Source: Nectonema munidae | Lineage: Eukaryota > Nematomorpha > Nectonematoida > Nectonematidae | NCBI GenBank assembly: GCA_030549495.1 | Contig: JAUIRK010000106.1 | Span: 1,073,001 to 1,137,000, forward strand | Direction of reading: 5' to 3' | Length of the DNA: 64,000 bases | Made by a program: the position numbers and the translations under genes | In this document: positions 23,650 through 34,522 of the stretch, piece after piece | Position numbering within the stretch: the first letter of the stretch is position 1 | Layout of the letters: the number at the start of each line of letters is the position of its first letter | The notes under the pieces: generated by a model | Databases searched by the model: none | Told to the model about the DNA's origin: nothing | The model's input: only the letters and a program-made list of their open reading frames with translations

Positions 23650-23690
23650 CGAAAAAAAAAAAAAAAAAAATTATTTGTAAATAAATCTAT
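23156..23690. repeat. low-complexity homopolymer block
   Basis: A GT-rich half (about 23205-23430) with many G runs is followed by an AC-rich half (about 23455-23650) that ends in an A run of nearly 50 bases. The block opens with TAGCCGGTCCCGTGG and a small hairpin around CGCTTCGCTCG. The open frames here are artefacts of the runs. It may be a decayed element end or a sequencing/assembly artefact. Confidence 0.6.
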
Positions 23691-24115
23691 AACATTATTT
23701 GTATACTTATTAGAAATATATAAATATCTCAATATATTTTTCTATTAAAAAAATTTAATTGAGTATATTCTTCAATTAGACAAACACATTGAATCATTTT
23801 CTTATGCAAGTTTCTAAAACATTAAAAAAGCCACATTTTTTCTTAATTTTTTTTAAATTAAATTATTATTCTTTTGTTTCAAATCCAGTCTTTCATAGTT
23901 GTAAAGGGCGGAATCAATTAAACTGGAGTGTTGGTCAAAAAAAATCAGAAAAGTTTAATTTTTTTTAATTGTTTTTTATATTATTTTCTTATCAATTTTT
24001 GAATATTTATGCACTTAGCGCGTGTCTTTTTATTTTTAGTTTACTTGCGCGCGTGTTTTAATGACACCTAGTCAAAAAAAGCAAAGTTTAATATTTTTTT
24101 AATTGTTTAACCAAA

Positions 24116-24468
24116 TATTCAGGCAATCCTTTAAAATAGAGTGTATTTAGTGCATACCTAAATTTATAAGACTACTTTATATTTTTTTACAAAATTTAAA
24201 TACTGTACTTCCAGTGAAAATATTTTAATTAAATTAGCATATCGCATATACACTAGTTTAAAAAAATCCAAAATTGTTAGGAGGCAAATAAGCTTTTCAT
24301 TTGAAAATGAAGTAGTCTATAAGAAATTGATGAAAGGATATTTGATTGATAGAAAAAACAAATAACTGAAGGTTGACAGTTTTATATTAATGAATGTAGT
24401 CTGAAAGAAAAGAGTCTACTAGACACCCTGTGATGTTTATATGAAAAAAATGTGATTGATTCAGTGGC
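24116..24468 (-). repeat. partial inverted copy of the 1.6-kb repeat, lacking the MITE
   Basis: Read on the minus strand this matches 575-806 and then 1371-1530 of copy A. The 0.56-kb MITE is absent, and a single version of its target (ATATGCGAT) remains near 24240. It therefore records the empty insertion site. It is more diverged from copies A and B than they are from each other. Confidence 0.75.
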
Positions 24469-24510
24469 GCACATCCTTGAAATTATTGGAGGGGCGGACT
24501 TTCAAGCGTC
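24463..24510 (+). repeat. hAT-like MITE terminus
   Basis: CAGTGGCGCACATCC followed by a GGAGGGGCGG run matches the terminus seen at 32930 and, inverted, at 1620 and 36147. Its partner end was not found. Confidence 0.4.
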
Positions 24511-24984
24511 TTCCAAAAAAGACAACAAAATTTCCTGAATTCCTACTCCTCTCTTGTCTGTTCTATTTCATTCTTAAAGCTTAATGTAAACTTTAACCCC
24601 CTCCCTATTAACCCTATCAGTGACGAAGGGGGGGGGGGGCTAATAAAATTTCTTTTGTACCAATTTGGCTACATCTTTGCTACCATACTTCGTGACATTT
24701 CCTAAAATTGATAGCTGCATCTTTTGATACCATTTTCATGGCAGTTGAATGACCTTTTCATGCCTAAATCTGTCAATCAAAATTAAAAGTTAAACTTTCT
24801 AACAAAATTTTGACAGTATCTCTAGTTAAGCTTATAACTTTGGTTCTATTTTTTATACTCATTTGAAAATTTATAAATATATACAGTTTTGAACACAACA
24901 CTTTATAGTTAAAAAATTTTAAAATCATGGTTACTTTTTTGGAAATGTCAATTAAAATTTTGACTGATGAGTAATATATCTAAT

Positions 24985-25745
24985 AAAATATACCTTTAAC
25001 TTTTACATGAAATATATTTTTATATCAAATCGGGCATGTTGATTTCATTTTTAGACTTATTTTTGGAATTTAGAAATTGAAAATACCTATAAGTCTGTAA
25101 CAAACTTGTGGTTTACTTCTAAAATCTGTCTCTGAAAACATTCATTCAAATTTTACATGGAATATACACATTATTATAACAAATCAACAATTGCAATTTC
25201 ATTTATAAATTCTTTTTGCATTTATAATTTGAAAATGCTAATCAATGTAAAAGAAATTTGCGGTTAATTTTTAAAATCTGTCTCCGTGAAAATTAATTCA
25301 AATTTTACACGAAATATACACATTTTCATATCAAATCAACAATGCCAATTTCATTTATAGATTATTTTTGCCTTTGGATTTCAAAATACTTATAAGTATG
25401 AAACAAATTTGTGGTTTATTTCTAAAATCTGTCTTCGAGAACATTCATTCAAATTTTACATGAAATAAACGCATTTTCATATAAAATCAACAATGTCAAT
25501 TTCATTTATAGATTGTTTTTGTATTTGGATTCAAAATAACCTAAAAGTGTAAAATAAATGTGTGGTTCACTTCTAAAAATTGTTCCCAAAAACAAAATGT
25601 GCGGTTTACATCTAAAATCTGACTACGAGAACATTCATTCAAATTTTACATGAAATACACACATTTTTATAACAAATTAACAATTCCAATTATAGATTGT
25701 TTTTGTATTTAGAATTTGAAAATACTTGTAAGCGTGAATTAAATT
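24985..25745. repeat. tandem array A, unit about 150 bp, about five copies
   Basis: The phrase TCTAAAATCTGTC recurs at about 25119, 25273, 25422 and, altered, 25572 and 25612. It is followed each time by CATTCAAATTTTACATG and an AT-rich body. Units are imperfect, and the last contains an extra 40-bp partial duplication. It is non-coding. Confidence 0.75.
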
Positions 25746-25757
25746 TGCAAATCAGGA

Positions 25758-25875
25758 GTTTTATACATATGTACCCATTTTCAAGTAGGCTGAATCCAAC
25801 AGTGATATTTATTTTTTATAAAAATTAATCATACCTGTCAAAAAATGATTGACATAATGACACTTCAACTGAAAT
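25758..25875 (-). repeat. single inverted unit of repeat B
   Basis: Read on the minus strand this matches one unit of the tandem array at 29205-29950: TCAGTTGAAGTGTCAT, then GTCAATCATTTTTTGACAGG, then CTTGAAAATGGGTACATATG. It lies left of the intact piggyBac element, while the array lies to its right in opposite orientation. Confidence 0.65.
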
Positions 25876-26188
25876 AAAGGACTTCATGATTAAATAGCTA
25901 TACGTAGCTATATATGTAATTTATTTTGCCACAGAACAAATAGAATTATAAGTAGGCAAAACCAAATTGCAAAAAAAGGAAATATAACTGAAAATGATAT
26001 AGAACTAAAAACGGGATTTTATACCGAATTAAATGAGGTGATTTTTTTTAATGAACTTAATTAAATACAAAACAAGGACTCTGTAGAGGCATATTTTGAT
26101 GCGCATCATTTTATTTGAAGGAGAAAGACAGTTCGTTTATACCATTCACTCTACAATATCTCGAAACAAGCTAAATCGGTCAATTTAA

Positions 26189-28300
26189 CCCTAGAACGAC
26201 TAAATGGGTCAATTGACCATTTTATAAAATTAAATATAAAACACTCAAATAATACTTTTTTGAAATTGGCTAATTTTTATTAAGTTTAAGTTTTTCGTAC
26301 TAAATAAAGTTTCCATTACATTTAAATCAAAAAAAATATATTATTGTCAAATAATTAATGAATATACTAAGAACGGCTGAATAGGTCAAATGACCCATAA
26401 TCCATTATAACTAAAAATCTTCAAAATAAAAATATTTATTTCAAAATTTTAAAAATTTTATTCTTTGAAACATTCAAAACAAACTTGATTTGAGCAAGAA
26501 CTACACACTTCGATATTACAACCATGACATTTTGAGCGTGTTTTATTTTTACGACATTTTTTACATTGAAGCCGTTTGTTGTTGATATCTGATGACACTT
26601 TCCTTTTTTCAGAATTTATTGAGATAGACTCTTTACTCTTCAATATTTTAAATTTTGAGCAAAGCTCTTCACCCAAAGATAACAAAAACTTTCTTCTGCT
26701 AGTAGTGATGGAAACTGTATTGTTATATATAATATAGGAGTTGAGGCAGACTATATCAAGCAAGTTGAAAAAAACGGCTAACGGCCATCGTCTTGTTCCT
26801 GGCTTTGTTGAATATTCTTTCAACATTTCATCACAGGTATCTACACCACCTTTTGTAGAGTTATAAAACTCTATTGCTTCTGGTTTTTTCTTTTCTTTTG
26901 TAGAAATCTTAAAATTATCGTGCATAGAAGAAAGCAAGTAAACGATTTTATTTTTTTTGGCTTTATAATTCAATAATAAAACTCCATTGTCTTTTGTGAA
27001 AGCATATTTTGAGCTAAAAAGTGCTGTCTTTTTTTCAAATTTTAAATATTTTGGAATTTCTTTACGATTGGCACGCACCGTTCTAACAAGTGTTGTTTTT
27101 TCTTTCAAAAGTTCTCTAGCTAAGTCTAAGCTCGTAAAGAAGTTATCGGTTGTCACATTTAAACCCATTCCAATAAAATCTTTCATCAATTTCATTACAA
27201 CACTTTGCCCAAGTGAAGTTTGACGCTCTCCTTTTCCAATATAAGGATAAGAATTCAAAACATATGAAGTTTTACTATCGCAAAGCATCCAAAATTTTAT
27301 GCCAAACTTACCAGGCTTGTTTGGCATATATTGTGTAAAACTACATCGACTTCTACAAGCAAAAAGTTGCTCATCGATTGTAACAGTTGCATTTGGTAGA
27401 AAACACTTTTTGCAATTTGAAATTACAGCATCCCATACCTCGCGAATTGGAGCAAATTTATCCATATCTTTTCTTCTTTTCCTAGACTCTTCTTCATCAA
27501 ATCTGATATATCTCAAGATCTTTTTAAATTTATCTCGTGCCATTGTATTATTGAAGATTTTTCTTCCATAATTATTTTCCCAAAAAGAGTCCAAAGGCTC
27601 AGATTTGCCTTTAACAACTCCACGTATGATACACAATCCTAAAAAAGCTTGCAAGTCTTCAACACTTATTCTAAAATCAGATTTTTCTTTATTGGCTTTT
27701 TTGTTTGTCATATCTACAATAAATTGTAATGTTTTAGATCCTATTAACTCTAGAAAAATGTCAATTGAGTCACTAAACCTATTTCGAATAAAATTAGTCA
27801 CACCACCTCTATTACGTATAATGTTTTTACAACTTGTTTTTCCTACAACTTTAGGAAAAGATAAAGTCCAAAGTACTCCGTTTTTACTTTCAAGTTCATT
27901 ATCTACAATTTCTTCATCAATTTTACTTTCGATTTCACTTTCATCAGATGATTTATAATTAAAACATTCCATATTTACATTTTGAGTATTTGCATCTTTA
28001 TATGATTCTGAACAATCGCTTGTATAAGAAGCAGAATCATCATTTTCTTCAGTAATAACTGGAACAATATGAAGAGTTAAAAATTTAGAAAAATAAAAAA
28101 ACATAATAGTGAATATATTTTTTAAAAACTATACAAAATTATATAAAGGTTTTATCAAAAAAATTATTTAAAATATTTTAATATATTAAATAATAAAATT
28201 TTTATGGAAGCAGTTTTTAAATTTAAAAGCCAAAAATGAGTTTAGGTCAATTGACCAGTGTAGCCTTTCTAAGTATAATTTTTTTAAAGTCGTTCTAGGG
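26189..28300 (-). mobile_element. apparently intact piggyBac transposon
   Basis: TTAA target copies lie at 26185-26188 and 28301-28304. Both ends carry the 13-bp terminal repeat CCCTAGAACGACT in inverted orientation, and both have the subterminal palindrome GGTCAATTGACC (near 26208 and 28245). The 2112-bp element encodes one uninterrupted transposase. Terminal repeats, target sites and frame are all preserved, so it looks young. Whether it still moves cannot be told from sequence. Confidence 0.9.
26458..28104 (-). CDS. piggyBac transposase
   Basis: This 548-aa DDE/D transposase would cut and paste the element at TTAA sites in the nucleus. An acidic N-terminal region (about 18-75) precedes the DDE_Tnp_1_7-type domain (about 95-460). 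The catalytic triad is visible as D244 (VTIDEQLFACRSRC), D320 (NVTTDNFFTSLDLA) and D422 (KGGVDTCDEM). It also has the family motifs KPGKFGIKFW (264-273) and TRRWPLAVFFNLLD (437-450). A C-terminal Cys-rich domain (C514, C517, C525, C528, C534, C537, C542, C545) matches the zinc-binding tail that reads the element ends in piggyBac. No frameshift or stop is present. The start is the first ATG; M45 is an alternative. Length is near that of insect piggyBac (594 aa). Confidence 0.92.
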   Translation of the reverse strand: MFFYFSKFLTLHIVPVITEENDDSASYTSDCSESYKDANTQNVNMECFNYKSSDESEIESKIDEEIVDNELESKNGVLWTLSFPKVVGKTSCKNIIRNRGGVTNFIRNRFSDSIDIFLELIGSKTLQFIVDMTNKKANKEKSDFRISVEDLQAFLGLCIIRGVVKGKSEPLDSFWENNYGRKIFNNTMARDKFKKILRYIRFDEEESRKRRKDMDKFAPIREVWDAVISNCKKCFLPNATVTIDEQLFACRSRCSFTQYMPNKPGKFGIKFWMLCDSKTSYVLNSYPYIGKGERQTSLGQSVVMKLMKDFIGMGLNVTTDNFFTSLDLARELLKEKTTLVRTVRANRKEIPKYLKFEKKTALFSSKYAFTKDNGVLLLNYKAKKNKIVYLLSSMHDNFKISTKEKKKPEAIEFYNSTKGGVDTCDEMLKEYSTKPGTRRWPLAVFFNLLDIVCLNSYIIYNNTVSITTSRRKFLLSLGEELCSKFKILKSKESISINSEKRKVSSDINNKRLQCKKCRKNKTRSKCHGCNIEVCSSCSNQVCFECFKE

Positions 28301-28304
28301 TTAA

Positions 28305-29204
28305 AATTAGTTTCGTGTTTGTCCATTTTTAGAAAGTTTTATATGTATAATCAAACAATATACAAATAAACGAAGATGATAAAGTTGAAACATAATTTAT
28401 TTATAATAAAAAAAATTTCGTTCTTTTATATCTAATCATTTGGTTGTCGCATCGTTTCTCTAAAATGAAAAATATTTTCACCTTAACATGAGTTATCTGC
28501 ATAAAATTAGCTATTTTATTTAATAATTGCTGGCAGTTTTTAAAAAAAGTGAATGATCTCCTTTATTAAAAACTGTCAAGGATAATAGTTTTAAAAAAAT
28601 AGAGAAAAACTTTATTCTCAATATATACATCGTTACCTTGGCAAAACTTGGATGGTATTTTCTGAAAAAGAGGGAGCCTACTTTATATATACAAATGTAA
28701 GAAAGTTTTAGAAGTTATAACTTCATTTCTCTGAAATAGAAACTTACCAAATTTTGCATATCTGTATGCACATATAAATCGAATATTCAAAGTCGAAAAA
28801 ATTATACATAATATTTAAAAAACATGATGTAATCATGCAAACTCCAGTTGAAATATAATTCACAGCGTAATTTTCATTCTATAGTCTAAAAATGAAAAAA
28901 AAATTTGAACATAAATATATGAATCAATTTTATAGTATAATGATGAGTATCAAAATTAATATTCGTGCTTCATTGGAAATTTTGATACTGAAAAAATTTG
29001 TTCTATTATAGATTCCAAATAAAATCTAAACTTCAAAGAGAAATAAATTCATTTGTGAAACGACTAAAAATTTGAATAAAGTCTTTGGAGAATAAGATGA
29101 AAACAAATCGTTCAAAAATCAGTACAATATATCTGACCGCAAACATACCACGATTTTAAAAAAGTCAAAAATTAATCAAAAATGTTTAAAAAATAAACTT
29201 TTTA
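28305..29204. other. AT-rich stretch without a recognised feature
   Basis: Nothing recognisable lies between the intact piggyBac element and tandem array B. Confidence 0.4.
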
Positions 29205-29950
29205 TAACTACTTATAAAGAGTTAATTTTTTTAGTTGTGCTGTCATATGTCAATCAATTTTTTGATTAGGTTTGATTGATTTTTAAAAAAAATAAACGTG
29301 ACCATTGTATTCAGCATACATGAAAACGGGTATATATGTGTAAAAAACTTTGTATACCCATTTAAACTAAAAGTTTCTTTTTTTAGTTGAGCTGTCATAT
29401 ATTAATCAATTTTTTGATTGGCCTGAATGACTTTTTAAAAAATAAACGTAACCATTGTATTCGGCATACATGGTAAAAAAAACTTTGTATAAGCACTAAA
29501 TCTAAAATTATCTCTTTTTTCAGTTGAGCTGTCATATATCAATCAATTTTTTGGCAGATTTCGTTGATTTTAAAAAAAAATAAACGTGATCATCGTGTTC
29601 AGAACACTTGAAAATGGGTAGGTGTAAAAAAACTTAGTATAACCATTTAAACTAAAAGTTTCTTTTTTTAGTTGAGCTGTCATATATCAATCAATTTTTT
29701 GACAGGCTTGGTTGATTGTTTTAAAAAATTAAACGTGACCATCGTGTTCAGAATACTTGAAAATGGGTATATATGTGTAAAAAATTTTGTATACTCATTT
29801 AAACTAAAAGTTTCTTTTTTTAGTTGAGATGTCAAATATCAATCAATTTTTGACAAGATTGATTGATTTTTATAAAAAAAAATAAATGTCACGATCAGAT
29901 TCGCAATCAATCATTTAGTAGGTTCACGCCAAAATTTTGTAAAAATTTGC
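29205..29950 (+). repeat. tandem array B, unit 137-152 bp, five copies
   Basis: The phrase AGTTGAGCTGTCATATATCA recurs with small changes; its GCTGTCAT core (or a variant) is at 29239, 29391, 29528, 29677 and 29828. Each is followed by CAATCAATTTTTTGAC and GAAAATGGGTATATATG-like blocks. The last unit runs on into CAGATTCGCAATCAATCATT, which also appears in the inverted single copy at about 32290-32395. Confidence 0.8.
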
Positions 29951-30347
29951 AATCATTCAAGAAAAATAGGCCATCACTAATGGGGTTAAGTTTAACCTCT
30001 TTTAAAACCAATGTCAACCGTGTTTTTCAAATAGCTATGATGTGATTAAAAAAGATTTAATGTCCAAAAGTTTATATTAGATCTATAATATAATTAATAT
30101 ATATATTATCTATAATATTTTAAAAAGGTCTTTGTCACACATTTTGGAAATATTTTTCCTGGCCAACCAAAATATCCAAGAATGAAAAAAAGTTTTTCCT
30201 AAATATTTGAATGGTTCAAACACACAAGGCACATGAAATCACGCAAAACAGAGTCAAATACAAACAAAGATTAAACTTGAAGAAGCGCTCATATGTATGC
30301 CACACGCAAACACATGTGTGCACACACATACGTCATACACACTAGAG

Positions 30348-30518
30348 CAGCGTTTTTTAAACTGTGGGTCCTGACCCTTCAGTGGGTGGCGTGAAAAATA
30401 AAATGGCTCGTGACAAAAAAGATGCTGAATAAATGAACCTAGTAAACAGAGTTTGTCTTATTACACCTAAGTATTATGGGTCCCTATGCAAACTGTAAAA
30501 AAAGTTTGAAAAACGCTC
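30348..30518. mobile_element. short hAT-like MITE
   Basis: Ends CAGCGTTTTTTAAACTGTGG and GTTTGAAAAACGCTC are inverted. Flanks cactagag (30340-30347) and aactagag (30519-30526) form an 8-bp target duplication with one change. Length is 171 bp, non-coding. Confidence 0.75.
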
Positions 30519-31224
30519 AACTAGAGCCCTGCATATGCAAAATTTTTGTTCCCTCACTCGCAAAATAAATTATATAGATACCCGAGGGTCCCTTAAATTA
30601 TTTTTTACCCGCATAGCTTTAGAAGTAAATTTTTGCGTAAACTGACCACTGAAAAACAATTGAATTCACTGACCATTGAGCTAACATAACATTAATTTTA
30701 TTACGTTTCTGCAAGGGGGCGGAGTCATCTGACTCCCACTTGCAAAACTCCGATTCAAGTATACGTTAGAAATCATTTATTCATATTCTAATTTCTTCTA
30801 AAAACCGACGACGATTCTTGTTTTCTCAAAATCTCCAAGGCCACAACTTTTTCAGCTTTTCAGAATGATTTTATAAGTTTTAAAGAAAATTATTTTGGAA
30901 CTGTTAATATCGAGTTGGTTATTTTTTATCTTTAATTCATAAATATTGCCAAGTTAACAAAATTTAAAAAAAAATCCCTAAAAATATTAAAAGATTATTA
31001 TACGCTAAAAAGAATGTGTTTGTGGCCCCAATTTACATGAAGACGTTTTTTAACTTTCGATTTAAAATTAAATGGGAAATCAAAAACTTATTATGATATA
31101 AATAAAGCTTTTTAGTTGATAGATAACCATCAAGCTTAAAATAAAGAAAAAATCAAATTAACAGTGTATTCCACTACTTTAAATTAGATGCTAATAAGCT
31201 ATTGAAGTCGAAAAACAGAATATT
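30519..31224. other. AT-rich stretch without a recognised feature
   Basis: No gene or paired repeat was recognised here. Confidence 0.35.
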
Positions 31225-31625
31225 ACTATTGACTCATCATCATCATCCATTCGCTCTAATGAGCAGGTCTTTGTCCTGGCGAGCCAAGGTCGACCTTGAA
31301 TTTGCAGCGACATCTCCCTCTTCCTTTCATTTCAGCATCTTCATGTCTTCTTTAACAGCATCGTCCCATCTTTTTTTCGGTCTCCCTCTCCTCGCTTGTC
31401 CAGTGGTGTTTTCATCCCATAGTCTCTTCGTTAGTCTTTGTGGCCACTCTCTCTAAGTGTCCTAGCCAACGGAGTCTATGCTCTTCCAAATACTGCTCTA
31501 TATCTTCCACCCCTGTCATTCTTCTAATCTCTTTGCTTCGCACTTTGTCCAGTAGAGTTTTGCCACACATCATTCGTAACATCCTCATCTCAGCAGACTG
31601 CATGCATTGTTTTCAATCTTTTTAA
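31225..31625 (-). mobile_element. 3' end of an RTE-like LINE (fragment), second copy
   Basis: The minus strand encodes EMRMLRMMCGKTLLDKVRSK and then TGVEDIEQYLEEHRLRWLGH, the same polyprotein tail as at 4735-5170. It ends in GGATGATGATGATGAGTCAA, a (TGA)n tail. It is 5'-truncated; the C-terminal part is frameshifted. Confidence 0.75.
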
Positions 31626-32289
31626 TACTTCGTTCTCAAAATTCTTATACCCGCACCCGCCCAATGGGCAATTTTTTATATGGGTGCGTGCATATGTAGT
31701 TGTATAATGGTTGAGTTTATTATTGGAGCGAATTGCCTTTTAAAGGCATTGAATCTTAAAGGCTTGTTTATTTTTAGTTTGTATATACTGGCTTAATATT
31801 TTTAATTTCCACATTTTTGACGTGTGGACTACTAAAAATTATAATTTTGGCCCACTAAAAAATTTTGTGCCCATTTTGGACATGTCACAACTGGTTTCGG
31901 AACCCGCATTTAAACCATAGAGAAGCAGCTACATCATTGTTAATGTTTTTGGTGTCGAGATTGAAATCCGTAGCAATTTTAGTTATGAATCATACGCGTA
32001 GCAGCTATGATTACTACCATAACTAAACTAACGTGAATCAACGGTTTAAAATAACGGCAACTACATTTTAAAAATGTAATCTTCTCCTTAATGTGAATTT
32101 TCTTTGATTACAGTGAATACTGCCGCTATATGCTTTATCTTTGATTTTTTAAGGCTTCGATAAATAAAATGGGCCACTTTCAAAAATACTTGCAAATTCG
32201 AATCATAAAAATATCATCGACATCATTTAGCCCTATTCCCGATGGGATATTTTTATTTCCTCATTTTTTTTTTAAATATTGAATATTTT
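31626..32289. other. AT-rich stretch without a recognised feature
   Basis: Nothing recognisable was found between the LINE fragment and the next repeat-B copy. Confidence 0.35.
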
Positions 32290-32400
32290 TACAAAATTAT
32301 CTCGTAAACCCACTAAATAATTGATTGCGAATCTGATGGTGTCATTTATTTTTCATGGAACAATCAAATCTGTCAATCAATGCCAAATATATAAACTTCG
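32290..32400 (-). repeat. single inverted copy of repeat B (end unit)
   Basis: On the minus strand ATTGATTGACAGATTTGATT, AAAATAAATGACACCATCAG and TTCGCAATCAATTATTTAG match the last unit of the array at 29828-29945. Confidence 0.6.
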
Positions 32401-32929
32401 AAATATATTATAATTCTACATTTTTTTCTCTTAATATTGTCTTAATTTAATTAATATACTAAATGTTGGTGATTAGTTCACAATATTTTACCTCTCAGTA
32501 AATTAGTTTTCACAGGTGACTTAACCCCAAACTTTTTTTCTCATTATTTAAAATTAACTTATCTAAGCACAGAAAATCCAACATGCTCAATTTGATTATA
32601 TTTTTATCACTCTACTCTACATTTAAATTGAAATTAGAATTTTGGTTAATTTCATCATCAAATATTTTTTTCTTTATCATTTTGAACAATTTTCTTTCAT
32701 TTACGAAATCGACAATCAAATTTCCACTCAAAGCTACCCGACATCATGTTTACTAAAAGTTCATAAAATTGTATTTCTCATGAAGTTATTGAATCAGGAA
32801 TAAAAATTGTAAAATGACAGTGTGAAAAATATTATTGAGTGCTACTCTTCCTCCTACGTTTGTGGGCAACTATTTGCAGTTTTGAATTCTATCAAATTAG
32901 TAAAAAAATATACAGACTTACGTATGATG

Positions 32930-33000
32930 CAGGGGCGCACATCCGGGGGGCGAGGGGTGGGGGGCGAAAATGACCTTCGCCCCCCAATAATTTTCTATAA
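32930..33000 (+). repeat. hAT-like MITE terminus
   Basis: CAGGGGCGCACATCC followed by a G-rich block and CCAATAATTTTCTATAAG matches the inverted right ends of the 1.6-kb repeats. The partner end was not found, so this is a fragment. Confidence 0.45.
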
Positions 33001-33383
33001 GTAAGAGTTGCTGCTTGTTCATAAAACATGTATGCAGACTTTCGAATCAATCAAACATCATGCCAAGCTGCTCTGAAATTCCTATCGAACATATTTTACA
33101 GACGATGCGTGAGAGCTATATAATAATAATCCATTGCTTCAATATGCATACAATAAGTAAGCAATGTTTATCACAGTGTCTTCTCTTTGTAGTATTTTTG
33201 AGCACACACATGTTGATGATACGCTAGATTTTCTCATCTTCTGTCAAGTGATTCTCTTTCTCTCTCCTCTGTTTTTCTCTTCCGCTTTCTCTGCTAAAAC
33301 TCAATCATTCACTCAAGCTCTTTTCTTTCATTCAAGCCCTCTTCTCTTGTTAGCTCTCCTATCTCATTCAGCTCCCTTCTCTC

Positions 33384-33581
33384 TAGTGTCGTAGCTAGGC
33401 TGGGCATGAGGGGCCGTGCCCACACTCCTATGTACCGCATGGTGCCCCCATGCATCTTATGCGTTATCAGTTTTTGAAAATTTCTCCAATGAAAGGATCA
33501 AGAAAGTATAAATAATGTTGCGCAAGTTTTTTGTTTTTAAATTGTGCCCCTTCTATCAACTTTTTTTTGGCTACACCACTT
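33384..33581. mobile_element. hAT-like MITE
   Basis: Ends TAGTGTCGTAGCTAGG and TTGGCTACACCACTT are inverted and resemble the hAT consensus CAGTGGCGTAGCCAGG. Flanks cttctctc (33376-33383) and cttctgtc (33582-33589) form an 8-bp target duplication with one change. The 198-bp interior is non-coding. Confidence 0.75.
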
Positions 33582-34100
33582 CTTCTGTCTAATTTGCATT
33601 TAGAGTTAAATTAAAATAGTTTTCAATCGTTACAATTTTATATCAATAAATATTGTTAGACTCGCGCTAAGAATTTTTTTTCAACAAAAGTCACTTAATC
33701 TTTATCACTACTTTGCTACATTTTGTAACATTTGAAAATTTAATTTTTTCAAGTCAAGAAATTTTTTTAAATAGTTATTTGGGTATGAATATTTTGATTA
33801 TCTATTCACTTTAAAAGCAAGGATACCCTATTTGCTTAATATTTGAGCAGCGATATTTTTTATAATGTTCGATTGTTAAATTTTATAAGTAACACTGTAC
33901 AATGTACATAATTAAATCACTTTTTTTAAAAAAATTTGTTGATTATTATAATAAAAATATAATATCGAAACAAAATGTTTCAGTTGTTAAAAATGTACTT
34001 GATCTATTTATGACAGCTGTCAGAATTTTATTTATAGACAGAAATATTCAAAAAAACGCAATGATTTTCTTTTCTCGTATACTTTGATTTATGTTAGTTT

Positions 34101-34430
34101 GGTCCTCGGACATTTCGCCCCATTATTTTCATAAGACAGTTCGTCCCATGGACAATTCGCCCCATTATTTTCATAAGACAGTTCGTCCCATGGACAATTC
34201 GCCCCATTATTTTCATAGGACAGTTCGTCCCATGGACAATTCGCCCCATTATTTTCATGAGACATTTTGTCTCATGGACAATTCTAAAAAATTAAAAGAT
34301 AAATTGATTAATTTGAAATAATTTAATAGAGATAAAATTTTTAATAATTTTACACACACATAATAAGCAAAGATGGATGAAACTAATAGCCTATGAGACA
34401 ATTTGTCAGGGGGCGAAATGTCTGTCGACC
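34101..34430. mobile_element. MITE with internal 42-bp minisatellite
   Basis: The left end GGTCCTCGGACATTTCGCCC and the inverted right end GGTCGACAGACATTTCGCCC pair. Inside the left end are four copies of a 42-bp unit (about 34106-34277) containing CCCCATTATTTTCAT and GACAGTTCGTCCCATGGAC. Because 42 is a multiple of three the array is an open frame (units like DNSPHYFHKTVRPM), but this is a by-product. Flanks gttagttt and gttattta share six of eight bases. Confidence 0.65.
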
Positions 34431-34522
34431 GTTATTTAAATAATTTTTTAATTATAAGCTAAAAGGTTGGCTTTTGCTGCTTATAAAAACTTGAAAATGT
34501 CAAATAAACTAATTCTTTATGC

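Noticed and set aside
23430-23732. 100-codon frame rich in Phe
   Set aside because: It is a translation of A/T homopolymers read on the minus strand.
33164-33394. 76-codon Ser/Leu/Phe-rich frame
   Set aside because: It is produced by a CT-rich tract; no domain, start context or neighbour supports it.
34091-34321. 76-codon frame with four near-identical 14-residue units
   Set aside because: The open frame follows from a 42-bp tandem repeat inside a MITE; nothing else supports a protein.
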